A stretch of 64,000 bases of DNA from an uncultured Prevotellaceae bacterium (GTDB lineage: Bacteria > Bacteroidota > Bacteroidia > Bacteroidales > Bacteroidaceae). Of the stretch, positions 26,496 to 32,702 are shown one piece after another; the stretch's first letter is position 1; every line of letters begins with the position of its first letter. Location of the stretch: the NCBI GenBank assembly GCA_902775475.1, contig CACYME010000016.1:62001-126000 (forward strand), in the 5' to 3' direction. The position numbers and the translations under genes are program-made. The notes beneath the pieces are model-generated. The model saw nothing but the letters and a program-made list of their open reading frames with translations. It was not told the origin of the DNA and did not search any database.

Positions 26496-26503
26496 CAAAG
26501 TTA
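26496..26503 (-). promoter_or_regulatory. Promoter element of spt
   Basis: Minus-strand TAACTTTG, 39 bases before the ATG. No good -33 box. Confidence 0.5.
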
Positions 26504-26570
26504 CAAATAATTCTGCAAATATGGCTACTTTTTCGCAAAAATGTTTGCTTTTTGCATTTTTCTTTCTCTT

Positions 26571-26604
26571 TTTGAGCGTTTTTCAGAGTAATTTTGTACA
26601 TTTG
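26571..26604 (+). promoter_or_regulatory. Promoter of the lipid kinase
   Basis: TTTG (26571-26574), 22-base spacer, TACATTTG (26597-26604). A second overlapping TAATTTTG is at 26589-26596. The ATG is only 5 bases after the box. Confidence 0.6.
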
Positions 26605-26609
26605 CAACC

Positions 26610-27578
26610 ATGCAAGAAGGAAAAAAACAAATTGTGTTCATCGTAAACCCGAAATCGGGCACGAGTTCGAAGAAGGGTTTCGACGGTGTGGTCACGAAAA
26701 CGCTCAACGGCGAGCTGTTCGACTGGCGCATTGTGAGAACAGAATATGCCGGCCATGCCAGCGAGATTGCCAGTCAGTGTGTGGCTGATGGCATTGACAT
26801 CTGCGTGGCCGTCGGCGGTGACGGTACGGTCAACGAGGTGGCACGTTCGCTCGCTGACAGCGAGACAGCGCTGGGCATCGTTCCCTGTGGCTCGGGCAAC
26901 GGGCTGGCCCGCCACCTCTGCCTGCCCATGAGCATGAAGGGAGCGCTGGGCATCATCAACCAGTGCACGACGTCACGCTTCGACTATGGTGTCATCAACG
27001 ACCACCCGTTCTTCTGCACCTGCGGCATGGGCTTCGATGCCTATATCTCAATGAAGTTTGCCCAGTCGGGCAAGCGAGGCCTGGCCACCTATGCGAAAAT
27101 GGTGCTCTCTGAGGGTATGAAGTACAAGCCCGTAGGCTACGAGGTGACGCTGGAGGACGAAGGCGGTACCCATCACCATTTCGACGCCTTTCTCATCGCT
27201 TGTGCCAATGCTGCGCAATATGGCAACAACACCTACATAGCGCCCGGAGCCTCGATGCAGGACGGTCTGCTCGACGTCATCGTCATTGAGCCCTTCAAGG
27301 GCATTGGTGGCCCGAAAGTGCTGATGGACCTGATGCTGAAGAGCATTAAGAGCAACCACCACGTGAAGACTTTCCAGGCTCGGCACCTGCATATCCACCG
27401 CCCGGAGGCGGGAGCCGTTCACTACGACGGCGACCCCATTGTGATGGGAACCGACATCGACATTGCCATTAAGCCCTGTGGTCTGAAGGCCATCGTCAAC
27501 CCTAAGACCATCGAGGATAAGTCGCAGCCTGCTCGCATCGTCCAGGCCATCAACCAGCTCATTGTGCATCATGCATAA
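26610..27578 (+). CDS. Diacylglycerol/sphingoid lipid kinase family protein
   Basis: A 322-aa cytosolic kinase that phosphorylates a lipid hydroxyl with ATP. It has the DAGK catalytic core: IVNPKSGTSS at 11-20, GGDGTVNEVA at 69-78 and GSGNGLARHL at 94-103, followed by the C-terminal beta-sandwich with the YDGDPIV block. The family includes diacylglycerol, sphingosine and YegS-like kinases; the substrate cannot be fixed from the sequence. Its divergent neighbour is serine palmitoyltransferase, so a sphingoid base or ceramide is a reasonable inference, diacylglycerol the alternative. Confidence 0.9.
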   Translation: MQEGKKQIVFIVNPKSGTSSKKGFDGVVTKTLNGELFDWRIVRTEYAGHASEIASQCVADGIDICVAVGGDGTVNEVARSLADSETALGIVPCGSGNGLARHLCLPMSMKGALGIINQCTTSRFDYGVINDHPFFCTCGMGFDAYISMKFAQSGKRGLATYAKMVLSEGMKYKPVGYEVTLEDEGGTHHHFDAFLIACANAAQYGNNTYIAPGASMQDGLLDVIVIEPFKGIGGPKVLMDLMLKSIKSNHHVKTFQARHLHIHRPEAGAVHYDGDPIVMGTDIDIAIKPCGLKAIVNPKTIEDKSQPARIVQAINQLIVHHA

Positions 27579-27601
27579 TGCACGGGTAATCTTCTATTGT
27601 T

Positions 27602-27814
27602 ATGTTGCAGACGATTACCGTCATCCTCATCATCGCTTTGGCCGTCGGATATGCCACTTGGCGCATCTGGCGCAGCTTCAGCAGCAACGATGACCCATGC
27701 GCCCACTGTGCGGGCTGCTCGCTGAAGGACTCCGTGAATGGCAAGGCAAGACAGCTAAACAGGTTGGACTCCCAAGGGAATCCAACCTGTCAGCAATTTG
27801 TTCGCAAGAGATAG
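27602..27814 (+). CDS. FeoB-associated Cys-rich membrane protein
   Basis: A 70-aa protein with one N-terminal membrane helix (residues 3-22) and the CAHCAGCSLKD motif at 33-43, typical of the small Cys-rich protein that accompanies the FeoB ferrous iron transporter. No feoA or feoB is within this window. The coding sequence for residues ~53-63 also forms a perfect 10-bp hairpin (27759-27768 with 27781-27790), as if a terminator had become part of the gene; the tail after the Cys motif may be an extension. It lies 23 bp after the lipid kinase. Confidence 0.82.
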   Translation: MLQTITVILIIALAVGYATWRIWRSFSSNDDPCAHCAGCSLKDSVNGKARQLNRLDSQGNPTCQQFVRKR

Positions 27815-30772
27815 TTATCTCGACGCTTGCAGCGTGATGGCCATCAGCCCTATCACCACATCGTTCGACAGCGTGCGCACCGTGATATTCTTCAGTTGCT
27901 TGTGCGGATTGAGCGGCATGCGCAGCATCTGTGCAGCGCCTCCTGGGATTTCTCTTCCATAGACGCCCTTGATGCCCAGCTTTTCGCCCAGATCACGGCT
28001 CACGTCGCCCGTTCCCAGGCAGATGCGGTAGGGTCGCGGCTCCATTGTCTGGAATGCTTCACCGTCGACATAGTAATCCTGCTCAATGGGGCACCAGTTC
28101 TCTGGATTGCGCAGCAGCAACTGGTCGGTGGAACCGTCCTTGTAGGTCACGGTGACGACTCCATTGTCGATGTGGCACTGCATGTGGTTGGTGCTTCCGG
28201 CCATGAGCAGATAGGCTGATGCAGCCCGTCCCTTCAAGGGGATGGTCACGGCATCGGGATAGTTCTTCCACAGCGAGGTGTAGACGATGTTCGGCCCCTT
28301 CTTCAAGGTGCGGAAAGGCACGCCTGCCACGGTGAATACATCGCGTTTGATGAGCGTACGGAAGACGGAGTCGTTAATCTCTGGCGTGTACTGCGGATGA
28401 CACCACTCCCCTACTCCCTGCGCCGGAATCTCGAGCGACGTAGACTTCGGTCGTGGCTCCAGGTATTTGTTCTTGAAGATATCGTCGACGGAAGCATTCC
28501 AGTGCTTGTCGATGGTCTGCGGCATGAACTTGCCGTTCAAAGAGGGCTCCGACAGACCCAGCTGCTGTGCCCGTTCCTCTTCGGTCAGCTGGCTCTCGCT
28601 GGCCACGCCCCGCTCGTTGCCGAAGGGCGGAGCGGCGTCAATCTCTATCACCTGATGCAGCTCGCTGGTTCCCTCGAAGTCACGGTATTGGCCTCCACCC
28701 AGGTTCTGGCGAATCACCATCTTCAGCGGCTGGCTGAAGTTCTGGGTAATCTCGTAGCGCTCCTTGTTGCCCTCGCGCGTGAACTTATATTCTATATAGG
28801 GGGTCTTCAGCGTGGCATAGCCCCACTCGGCAGGGAATCCCGGACGGATGATGCACTCGCCGTAGAGGGCCTGAGGCACCACGCCGAAGAGGCCTTGCAA
28901 CAGCGTGCGCGATGAAATGCCGATGCAGTCGCCGAAGTCGCGGTAGCACTCGCCACGCGCTGCGTCGTAGTGGCTCAGCTGTCCGAAGTTGGCAGGCGAC
29001 TGCCCATAGTACATCTGGTCGAGAATGTTGCCTTTCATCAGCTTGTAGGCCTCTTCCGGCCGTCCGGCCTCGAAGAAAGCCAGTGCGGTGTGCATCACCT
29101 CGGCCGCGGCCACATTGTTGACGCTCCAGCAGTAGGGCAGCCAGTTTGTGGTGGCGATGGTCTGGTGGTAGAAGTCCACCTTGAAGTGGGGTATGGCGCG
29201 GTCGACGTACTGCGTAGCCTTATAGGCCTGCTCAGGCGAACAGGCACCGCAGTCGATGGGCGTGTAGATGCTCCACACGGCGGCACTCTCGTGGAGCCGT
29301 TTCAGCCCCATAGCGTCCAGGTATTCTGCCCAGTGTCCGCCTTCGGGCATCCACAGGCGCTCGTTCATGGCCTTCAGGATGGCGTCGGCCTCCTGCCTAT
29401 AGGGCGTGGGGTCTTCACCGATGAGCTCGGCAATGCGCGCTGCCAGCAGGTTGCCGCGGTAGTTATAGGCCGAAGAGTGCGTCACGGCGCCACCGTTGTA
29501 GTAGAGCGCGTCGCTGGCCCAGATGCAGCAGTAAGCATCGTAGAGGTGGTCGCCGTCGGCATCGAAGTTGCGTTTCTCCCAGGCGAGGTGCGCCTTGATG
29601 ACGGGCCACATCTTGCGCATATAGTCGCGGTCGGCATCATACTGGAAATGCCAGAGCAGCTCGTCGATGTAGTTCAGGTTCATGTCGTAGTGGTGCATCT
29701 GGTCGTTGCGCTCGGGGTTGCGGCAGATGTAGCCGTTGCTGTACATCTGCGTGCCCCACTTCTTCTCGGCCCGGGCCAGGTTCATGGCGGGATCCTGCGA
29801 GGGAGCGGCGATGGTGGGCACCACGTCCCTCACCTGGCTCTTGGCGTAGGCGTCGAAGTGGCTCACGGCACGGTCGTTCCATCCGAGCACGTCGCCGGCG
29901 TATGCAGCACGCCATCCAGCCAGCGGCATGCGCCAGCCGATGCAGCCGTGGAGCCACGTCTGGCCGTCCCAGTCGCCGTCGGCAGCCATCACCAGTGCTC
30001 CGCCCAGCGTGTTGATGAACGGGTCGGGGGTGTCGAACTGCACGCGCTTGGCCATCGCCTTGTTGTAGTCGACGGCATCGTTGAAGGCCTTGAAAGCGTC
30101 GCCATCGTGCATGAAGAAGATGCTGTCGCCGTGCATCACCAGATGGGCGAAGTTGCTACTGCGCGTGGCCTTGCCCACCACGAGTCCCTGCTGTGTGGGC
30201 GAGGGTTCGAAGATGCCGGGTTCATCGGCCCCGAGGTCGCCGTTGCGCTTCATCTTCGGGTTGGCGATGTCGCATACGAGCACTTTCACCTCCAGCTGGC
30301 GGTCTCGCAGCTTGTCGCAGATGAACTGCCAGATGGCGCCCTCCTCGTCGGGCAGCGCCACCACATGCACACGCACGATGCCCTGCCCCAGGTTGTTCCA
30401 GCGATGGTCGCCGAGCAGATAGGTGCGCATGCCGTTGCGATACCACGCCTTGCAGTAGTCGGTGCTGTCCAGGGGCACGCCCTCTATCTCGAAGCGCACG
30501 CTCTTGTGGTGCCCCTTCTTCGTCACGGCGAAGATGGGCACGTCGCTCGTCTCCACGCGGTAGTCGGTATGACTGCCGTAGAGCGCTCGCGTAAAATGGT
30601 TCTTGCCGTTCTCGCAGACGAAGGCATCGCCCTGGGGCGTGTACTGCATGGTGCGCGGCTCGCCCTTCTGCGGCTCGTTGTAGGAAGGCATCGCCCCGGC
30701 CACCGTCTGGGCCAGGCAGGCAGGCAACTGGCAGCACACGGCCAGCGCCAGGAACAGCAGGCGGCGCATCAT
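27815..30772 (-). CDS. DUF4450 domain protein, predicted secreted glycoside hydrolase-like
   Basis: A 985-aa exported protein (signal peptide RRLLFLALAVCCQLPACLAQ). The body has a beta-rich N-terminal part and a long (alpha/alpha)-barrel-like region, with Trp/Tyr/His/Asp-rich blocks such as HHYDMNLNYIDELLWHFQ, YDAYCCIWASDALYYNGG and FGDCIGISSRTLLQG, typical of retaining/inverting glycosidases of this fold. I assign it to the DUF4450 family, found in Bacteroidota loci for pectic polysaccharides. A role in rhamnogalacturonan breakdown is inferred from the GH105-DUF4861 gene 7 kb away. Its ATG overlaps the stop of the small upstream gene by 4 bp. Confidence 0.75.
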   Translation of the reverse strand: MMRRLLFLALAVCCQLPACLAQTVAGAMPSYNEPQKGEPRTMQYTPQGDAFVCENGKNHFTRALYGSHTDYRVETSDVPIFAVTKKGHHKSVRFEIEGVPLDSTDYCKAWYRNGMRTYLLGDHRWNNLGQGIVRVHVVALPDEEGAIWQFICDKLRDRQLEVKVLVCDIANPKMKRNGDLGADEPGIFEPSPTQQGLVVGKATRSSNFAHLVMHGDSIFFMHDGDAFKAFNDAVDYNKAMAKRVQFDTPDPFINTLGGALVMAADGDWDGQTWLHGCIGWRMPLAGWRAAYAGDVLGWNDRAVSHFDAYAKSQVRDVVPTIAAPSQDPAMNLARAEKKWGTQMYSNGYICRNPERNDQMHHYDMNLNYIDELLWHFQYDADRDYMRKMWPVIKAHLAWEKRNFDADGDHLYDAYCCIWASDALYYNGGAVTHSSAYNYRGNLLAARIAELIGEDPTPYRQEADAILKAMNERLWMPEGGHWAEYLDAMGLKRLHESAAVWSIYTPIDCGACSPEQAYKATQYVDRAIPHFKVDFYHQTIATTNWLPYCWSVNNVAAAEVMHTALAFFEAGRPEEAYKLMKGNILDQMYYGQSPANFGQLSHYDAARGECYRDFGDCIGISSRTLLQGLFGVVPQALYGECIIRPGFPAEWGYATLKTPYIEYKFTREGNKERYEITQNFSQPLKMVIRQNLGGGQYRDFEGTSELHQVIEIDAAPPFGNERGVASESQLTEEERAQQLGLSEPSLNGKFMPQTIDKHWNASVDDIFKNKYLEPRPKSTSLEIPAQGVGEWCHPQYTPEINDSVFRTLIKRDVFTVAGVPFRTLKKGPNIVYTSLWKNYPDAVTIPLKGRAASAYLLMAGSTNHMQCHIDNGVVTVTYKDGSTDQLLLRNPENWCPIEQDYYVDGEAFQTMEPRPYRICLGTGDVSRDLGEKLGIKGVYGREIPGGAAQMLRMPLNPHKQLKNITVRTLSNDVVIGLMAITLQASR

Positions 30773-30936
30773 TTCGCCCCCCCTTTCCTCTTCTCAATCC
30801 AGTCCATGACAAGGGTTTTTGCTACGACTAAAAGAATGAGGATGCCAAGCGACATCCAGAAGCTCCCTGTAAAATCATATACCAACAGGCACACGGTGAA
30901 GGTAATGACCCATTGTAAAATAAATTTCCAATTCAT
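30769..30936 (-). CDS. Small two-helix membrane protein coupled to the DUF4450 gene
   Basis: 55 aa from ATG 30936: NWKFILQWVITFTVCLLVYD and a second hydrophobic stretch (MSLGILILLVVAKTLVM) followed by a basic tail WIEKRKGGAK. The stop codon overlaps the next ATG (ATGATG), so translation of the DUF4450 gene probably depends on it. The perfect promoter at 30947-30978 ends 10 bases upstream of this start, which rules out the longer frame from 31023. No family recognised; a membrane helper for export is possible but unproven. Confidence 0.72.
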   Translation of the reverse strand: MNWKFILQWVITFTVCLLVYDFTGSFWMSLGILILLVVAKTLVMDWIEKRKGGAK

Positions 30937-30946
30937 ATTCGGCGTG

Positions 30947-30978
30947 CAAAGGTAAGTATTTTTCCCGAAACGTGCAAA
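30947..30978 (-). promoter_or_regulatory. Promoter of the small membrane protein-DUF4450 unit
   Basis: Minus-strand TTTG (30975-30978), exactly 20 bases, TACCTTTG (30947-30954). Confidence 0.85.
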
Positions 30979-30983
30979 CAAAC

Positions 30984-31020
30984 GACAAAAAAAACTGGCT
31001 GTCATCTCGACAGCCAGTTT
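30984..31020 (-). terminator. Strong minus-strand terminator
   Basis: AAACTGGCTGTC (30992-31003) is perfectly complementary to GACAGCCAGTTT (31009-31020). On the minus strand the hairpin is followed by a run of eight T. No gene lies between it and the promoter at 31081-31113. Confidence 0.85.
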
Positions 31021-31078
31021 CAAAACAAACTACTTAAAAACTAATCTACTAAAACAAATCAAAAAAATTTCTTTTCTG
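30984..31078 (-). ncRNA. Candidate small RNA
   Basis: A complete promoter (31081-31113) and a complete terminator (30984-31020) on the same strand enclose about 90 nt with no start codon followed by a usable frame. The transcript would have an A/U-rich 60-nt body and a 12-bp terminator stem. No RNA family recognised. Confidence 0.5.
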
Positions 31079-31080
31079 GT

Positions 31081-31113
31081 GCAAAGTTACGGAGTTGCCG
31101 CGAACTGTGCAAA
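31081..31113 (-). promoter_or_regulatory. Promoter of the small RNA candidate
   Basis: Minus-strand TTTG (31110-31113), 21 bases, TAACTTTG (31081-31088). Confidence 0.65.
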
Positions 31114-31257
31114 CAAAAATGTTTCAAAAATATTTGTTTTTGATTTATGTCAACGAAAAATCGTCTGTCATAAACACTTACAAACGGATTTGACACATCA
31201 AGTTTGCATTTTGGGGCTTCAGCGTGCCTTGTGGAAACTCGAAAAAAACGTTCCAAG

Positions 31258-31320
31258 GGAAAACGGCACCGTTTTCCGACGAAAACGGGCTGTTTGCTCC
31301 AGTAAACGGCGCCGTTTACT
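31258..31320. repeat. Palindrome array
   Basis: GGAAAACGG-CA-CCGTTTTCC (31258-31277) and the perfect 20-bp palindrome AGTAAACGGCGCCGTTTACT (31301-31320) share the AAACGGC core. Related AACGAGCGG and GAGCCGTT stretches follow to about 31360. Open frames here are not protein-like. Confidence 0.65.
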
Positions 31321-31369
31321 CCCGGAAACGAGCGGTTTTTGCCTGGAAAGAGCCGTTATTCGCAAGAAT

Positions 31370-31480
31370 CCGACGTGAGCGGACGAAAAACTGCGGTCAA
31401 CGGACAAAAATACGGCAAGCGCGAATTTTGTGGAGGCAAAGATATCGCAGTTGGCCTACTTTGTGCGTTGCTTTTGTTTT
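31370..31480 (+). repeat. Partial 5' copy of the GC-hairpin element flank
   Basis: ATCCGACGTGAGCGGACGAAA and, 75 bp later, GGCAAAGATATCGCAGTTGG with TTTGTGCGTTGCTT match the region leading into element copy 3 (about 63275-63345) and the first bases of copies 1 and 2. The GGCAGCGG hairpin part is absent; element family 2 starts directly after. Confidence 0.6.
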
Positions 31481-31890
31481 GAACAATCTTGACAAAACGG
31501 CCATTTTTGGCCTCCATATTTCAAAAATTCTCCACGAAAAAACTTTTGGACGAAAAAAAGCCCGTTTTTTGAGGGTCCGCTAAACTATTGATTGTCAGTA
31601 GATTGATTCAATTTTAGCAAAATTGGGGCTTCGTTTAGAAAAAAAAGTCAACGCCTTTTGAAAATTTGGCGTTGACTTTTGAAAATTTGGCGTGCTTACA
31701 AAAACGCGAAAAGTGGCAAAATAGGAGCGAAAAACGTGCACAAAAGTAGGGTCTATGTGCAATTTTTCGCCTTTTGCGCCTTCTTTTTTCCTCGGGCGAG
31801 GGCTGTAAGAGGGTCCAAAACGGCCATTTTTCACTCCAGAATGCTCTGCCGCCGTGAAGAAAATTTTCTGTGAAAAATCTTGACTTTTGA
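31481..31890 (-). repeat. Intergenic element family 2, copy A
   Basis: About 410 bp that match 48352-48765 in opposite orientation over their whole length. Landmarks are CTCCACGAAAAAACTTTTGG (inverse of 48689-48710), the tandem GAAAATTTGGCG units (31661-31692), GTGCACAAAAGTAGGG, and GAAAATTTTCTGTGAAAAAT at the end. No gene inside. Confidence 0.85.
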
Positions 31891-32012
31891 GAAAGAAAAG
31901 TCCTACCCCCAAAAGCCCCCAAAACCACTTCTACATCCCCTCAAGCCTCACCCCCATTCCGCACAGGACAGTTAAAAAATGTTTTTTTCGCCTTTATTCC
32001 AGCCATTCTTCG

Positions 32013-32020
32013 TACCTTTG
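32013..32020 (+). promoter_or_regulatory. Promoter element of the DIP1984 gene
   Basis: TACCTTTG, 24 bases before the ATG; no clear -33 box. Confidence 0.55.
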
Positions 32021-32044
32021 CACCCTAAATAATAAATAAGTATT

Positions 32045-32500
32045 ATGAAACTGGCAGAAGGACTTAGCATCCGCAAGGATTTGCAGACACGCATAGAGCA
32101 GCTGAAGGCTCGACTGGTGAACAACATGAAAGTGCAGGAAGGCGACGAGCCTGCCGAGCAGCCCTCAGCACTGCTGAAAGAGCTCGACGGCTGTCTGGCT
32201 CAGCTGGAGCAGATGATTTTCCGCATCAACGCCACCAACATGGCCACGAAGAACGCTGAGGGCAAGACGCTGACGCAGCTGATGGCCGAGCGTGAGGTGC
32301 TGGGCAAGCGCATACAGGTGCTGCGCGAGGCCTTCGACCGCGCCACGCAGGCACAGGACCGCTACGGGCGCAACGAAATCAAGTACGTCACCACCATCGA
32401 CATCGCCGCGCTGCGCAAGCAGGTGGACAGCCACTCGCAGCACCTGCGCCAGCTCGACATTGAGATTCAGTCGCTCAACTTTGCCACCGAGCTGCTCTAA
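32045..32500 (+). CDS. DIP1984 family protein
   Basis: A 151-aa cytosolic, almost wholly helical protein. KLAEGLSIRKDLQTRIEQLK at the start, TNMATKNAEGKTLTQLMAER in the middle and EIKYVTTIDIAALRKQVD near the end are the conserved blocks of the DIP1984 (septicolysin-like) family. The family has no proven function; the septicolysin name in databases rests on weak evidence. A long coiled coil is likely. It has its own promoter and is followed by the structured RNA candidate. Confidence 0.85.
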   Translation: MKLAEGLSIRKDLQTRIEQLKARLVNNMKVQEGDEPAEQPSALLKELDGCLAQLEQMIFRINATNMATKNAEGKTLTQLMAEREVLGKRIQVLREAFDRATQAQDRYGRNEIKYVTTIDIAALRKQVDSHSQHLRQLDIEIQSLNFATELL

Positions 32501-32504
32501 GAAA

Positions 32505-32641
32505 CACCACATCTGAGGAGAGAGCAGCCAAAGGATAGGGTGAGCTAAAACCCCCATTATGGCACGTCTGCACGGAACGGCAGACATGGCGAAAGCCAAC
32601 TCACGCAGGAAAGTTCAGCACGTCGTTAAGCATGATGTGGC
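32505..32641 (+). ncRNA. Candidate structured RNA, unclassified
   Basis: CCACATC (32507-32513) pairs with GATGTGG (32634-32640), closing a 134-nt domain. Inside, GTGAG (32540-32544) pairs with CTCAC (32600-32604) and encloses two hairpins: GTCTGC/GCAGAC (32566-32585) and TGGC-GAAA-GCCA (32587-32598). GGGT (32538-32541) can alternatively pair with ACCC, which would compete with the GTGAG stem. It lies in the 5' region of the OMP gene. I could not match it to RNase P, 4.5S RNA, tmRNA, or any riboswitch or ribozyme I know. Confidence 0.45.
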
Positions 32642-32702
32642 ATTCTTCACGATTCACTACCATTAGCTGACTATCCAGCGGCCGTCTCTCTCCTTTCTCA
32701 CT

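Noticed and set aside
28970-30955. 661-codon plus-strand open frame opposite the DUF4450 gene
   Set aside because: High-GC antisense shadow rich in Val/His/Gly with no recognisable motif; the minus strand encodes a full signal peptide and enzyme domain.
31059-31256. 65-codon minus-strand ORF
   Set aside because: It crosses the small-RNA promoter and shows no family, ribosome-binding or codon signal.
32505-32641. RNase P RNA, 4.5S RNA or tmRNA
   Set aside because: None of their universal segments (GAGGAAAGU, the GGAAGG..AGCAGCC order, tRNA-like ends) is present in the right arrangement.
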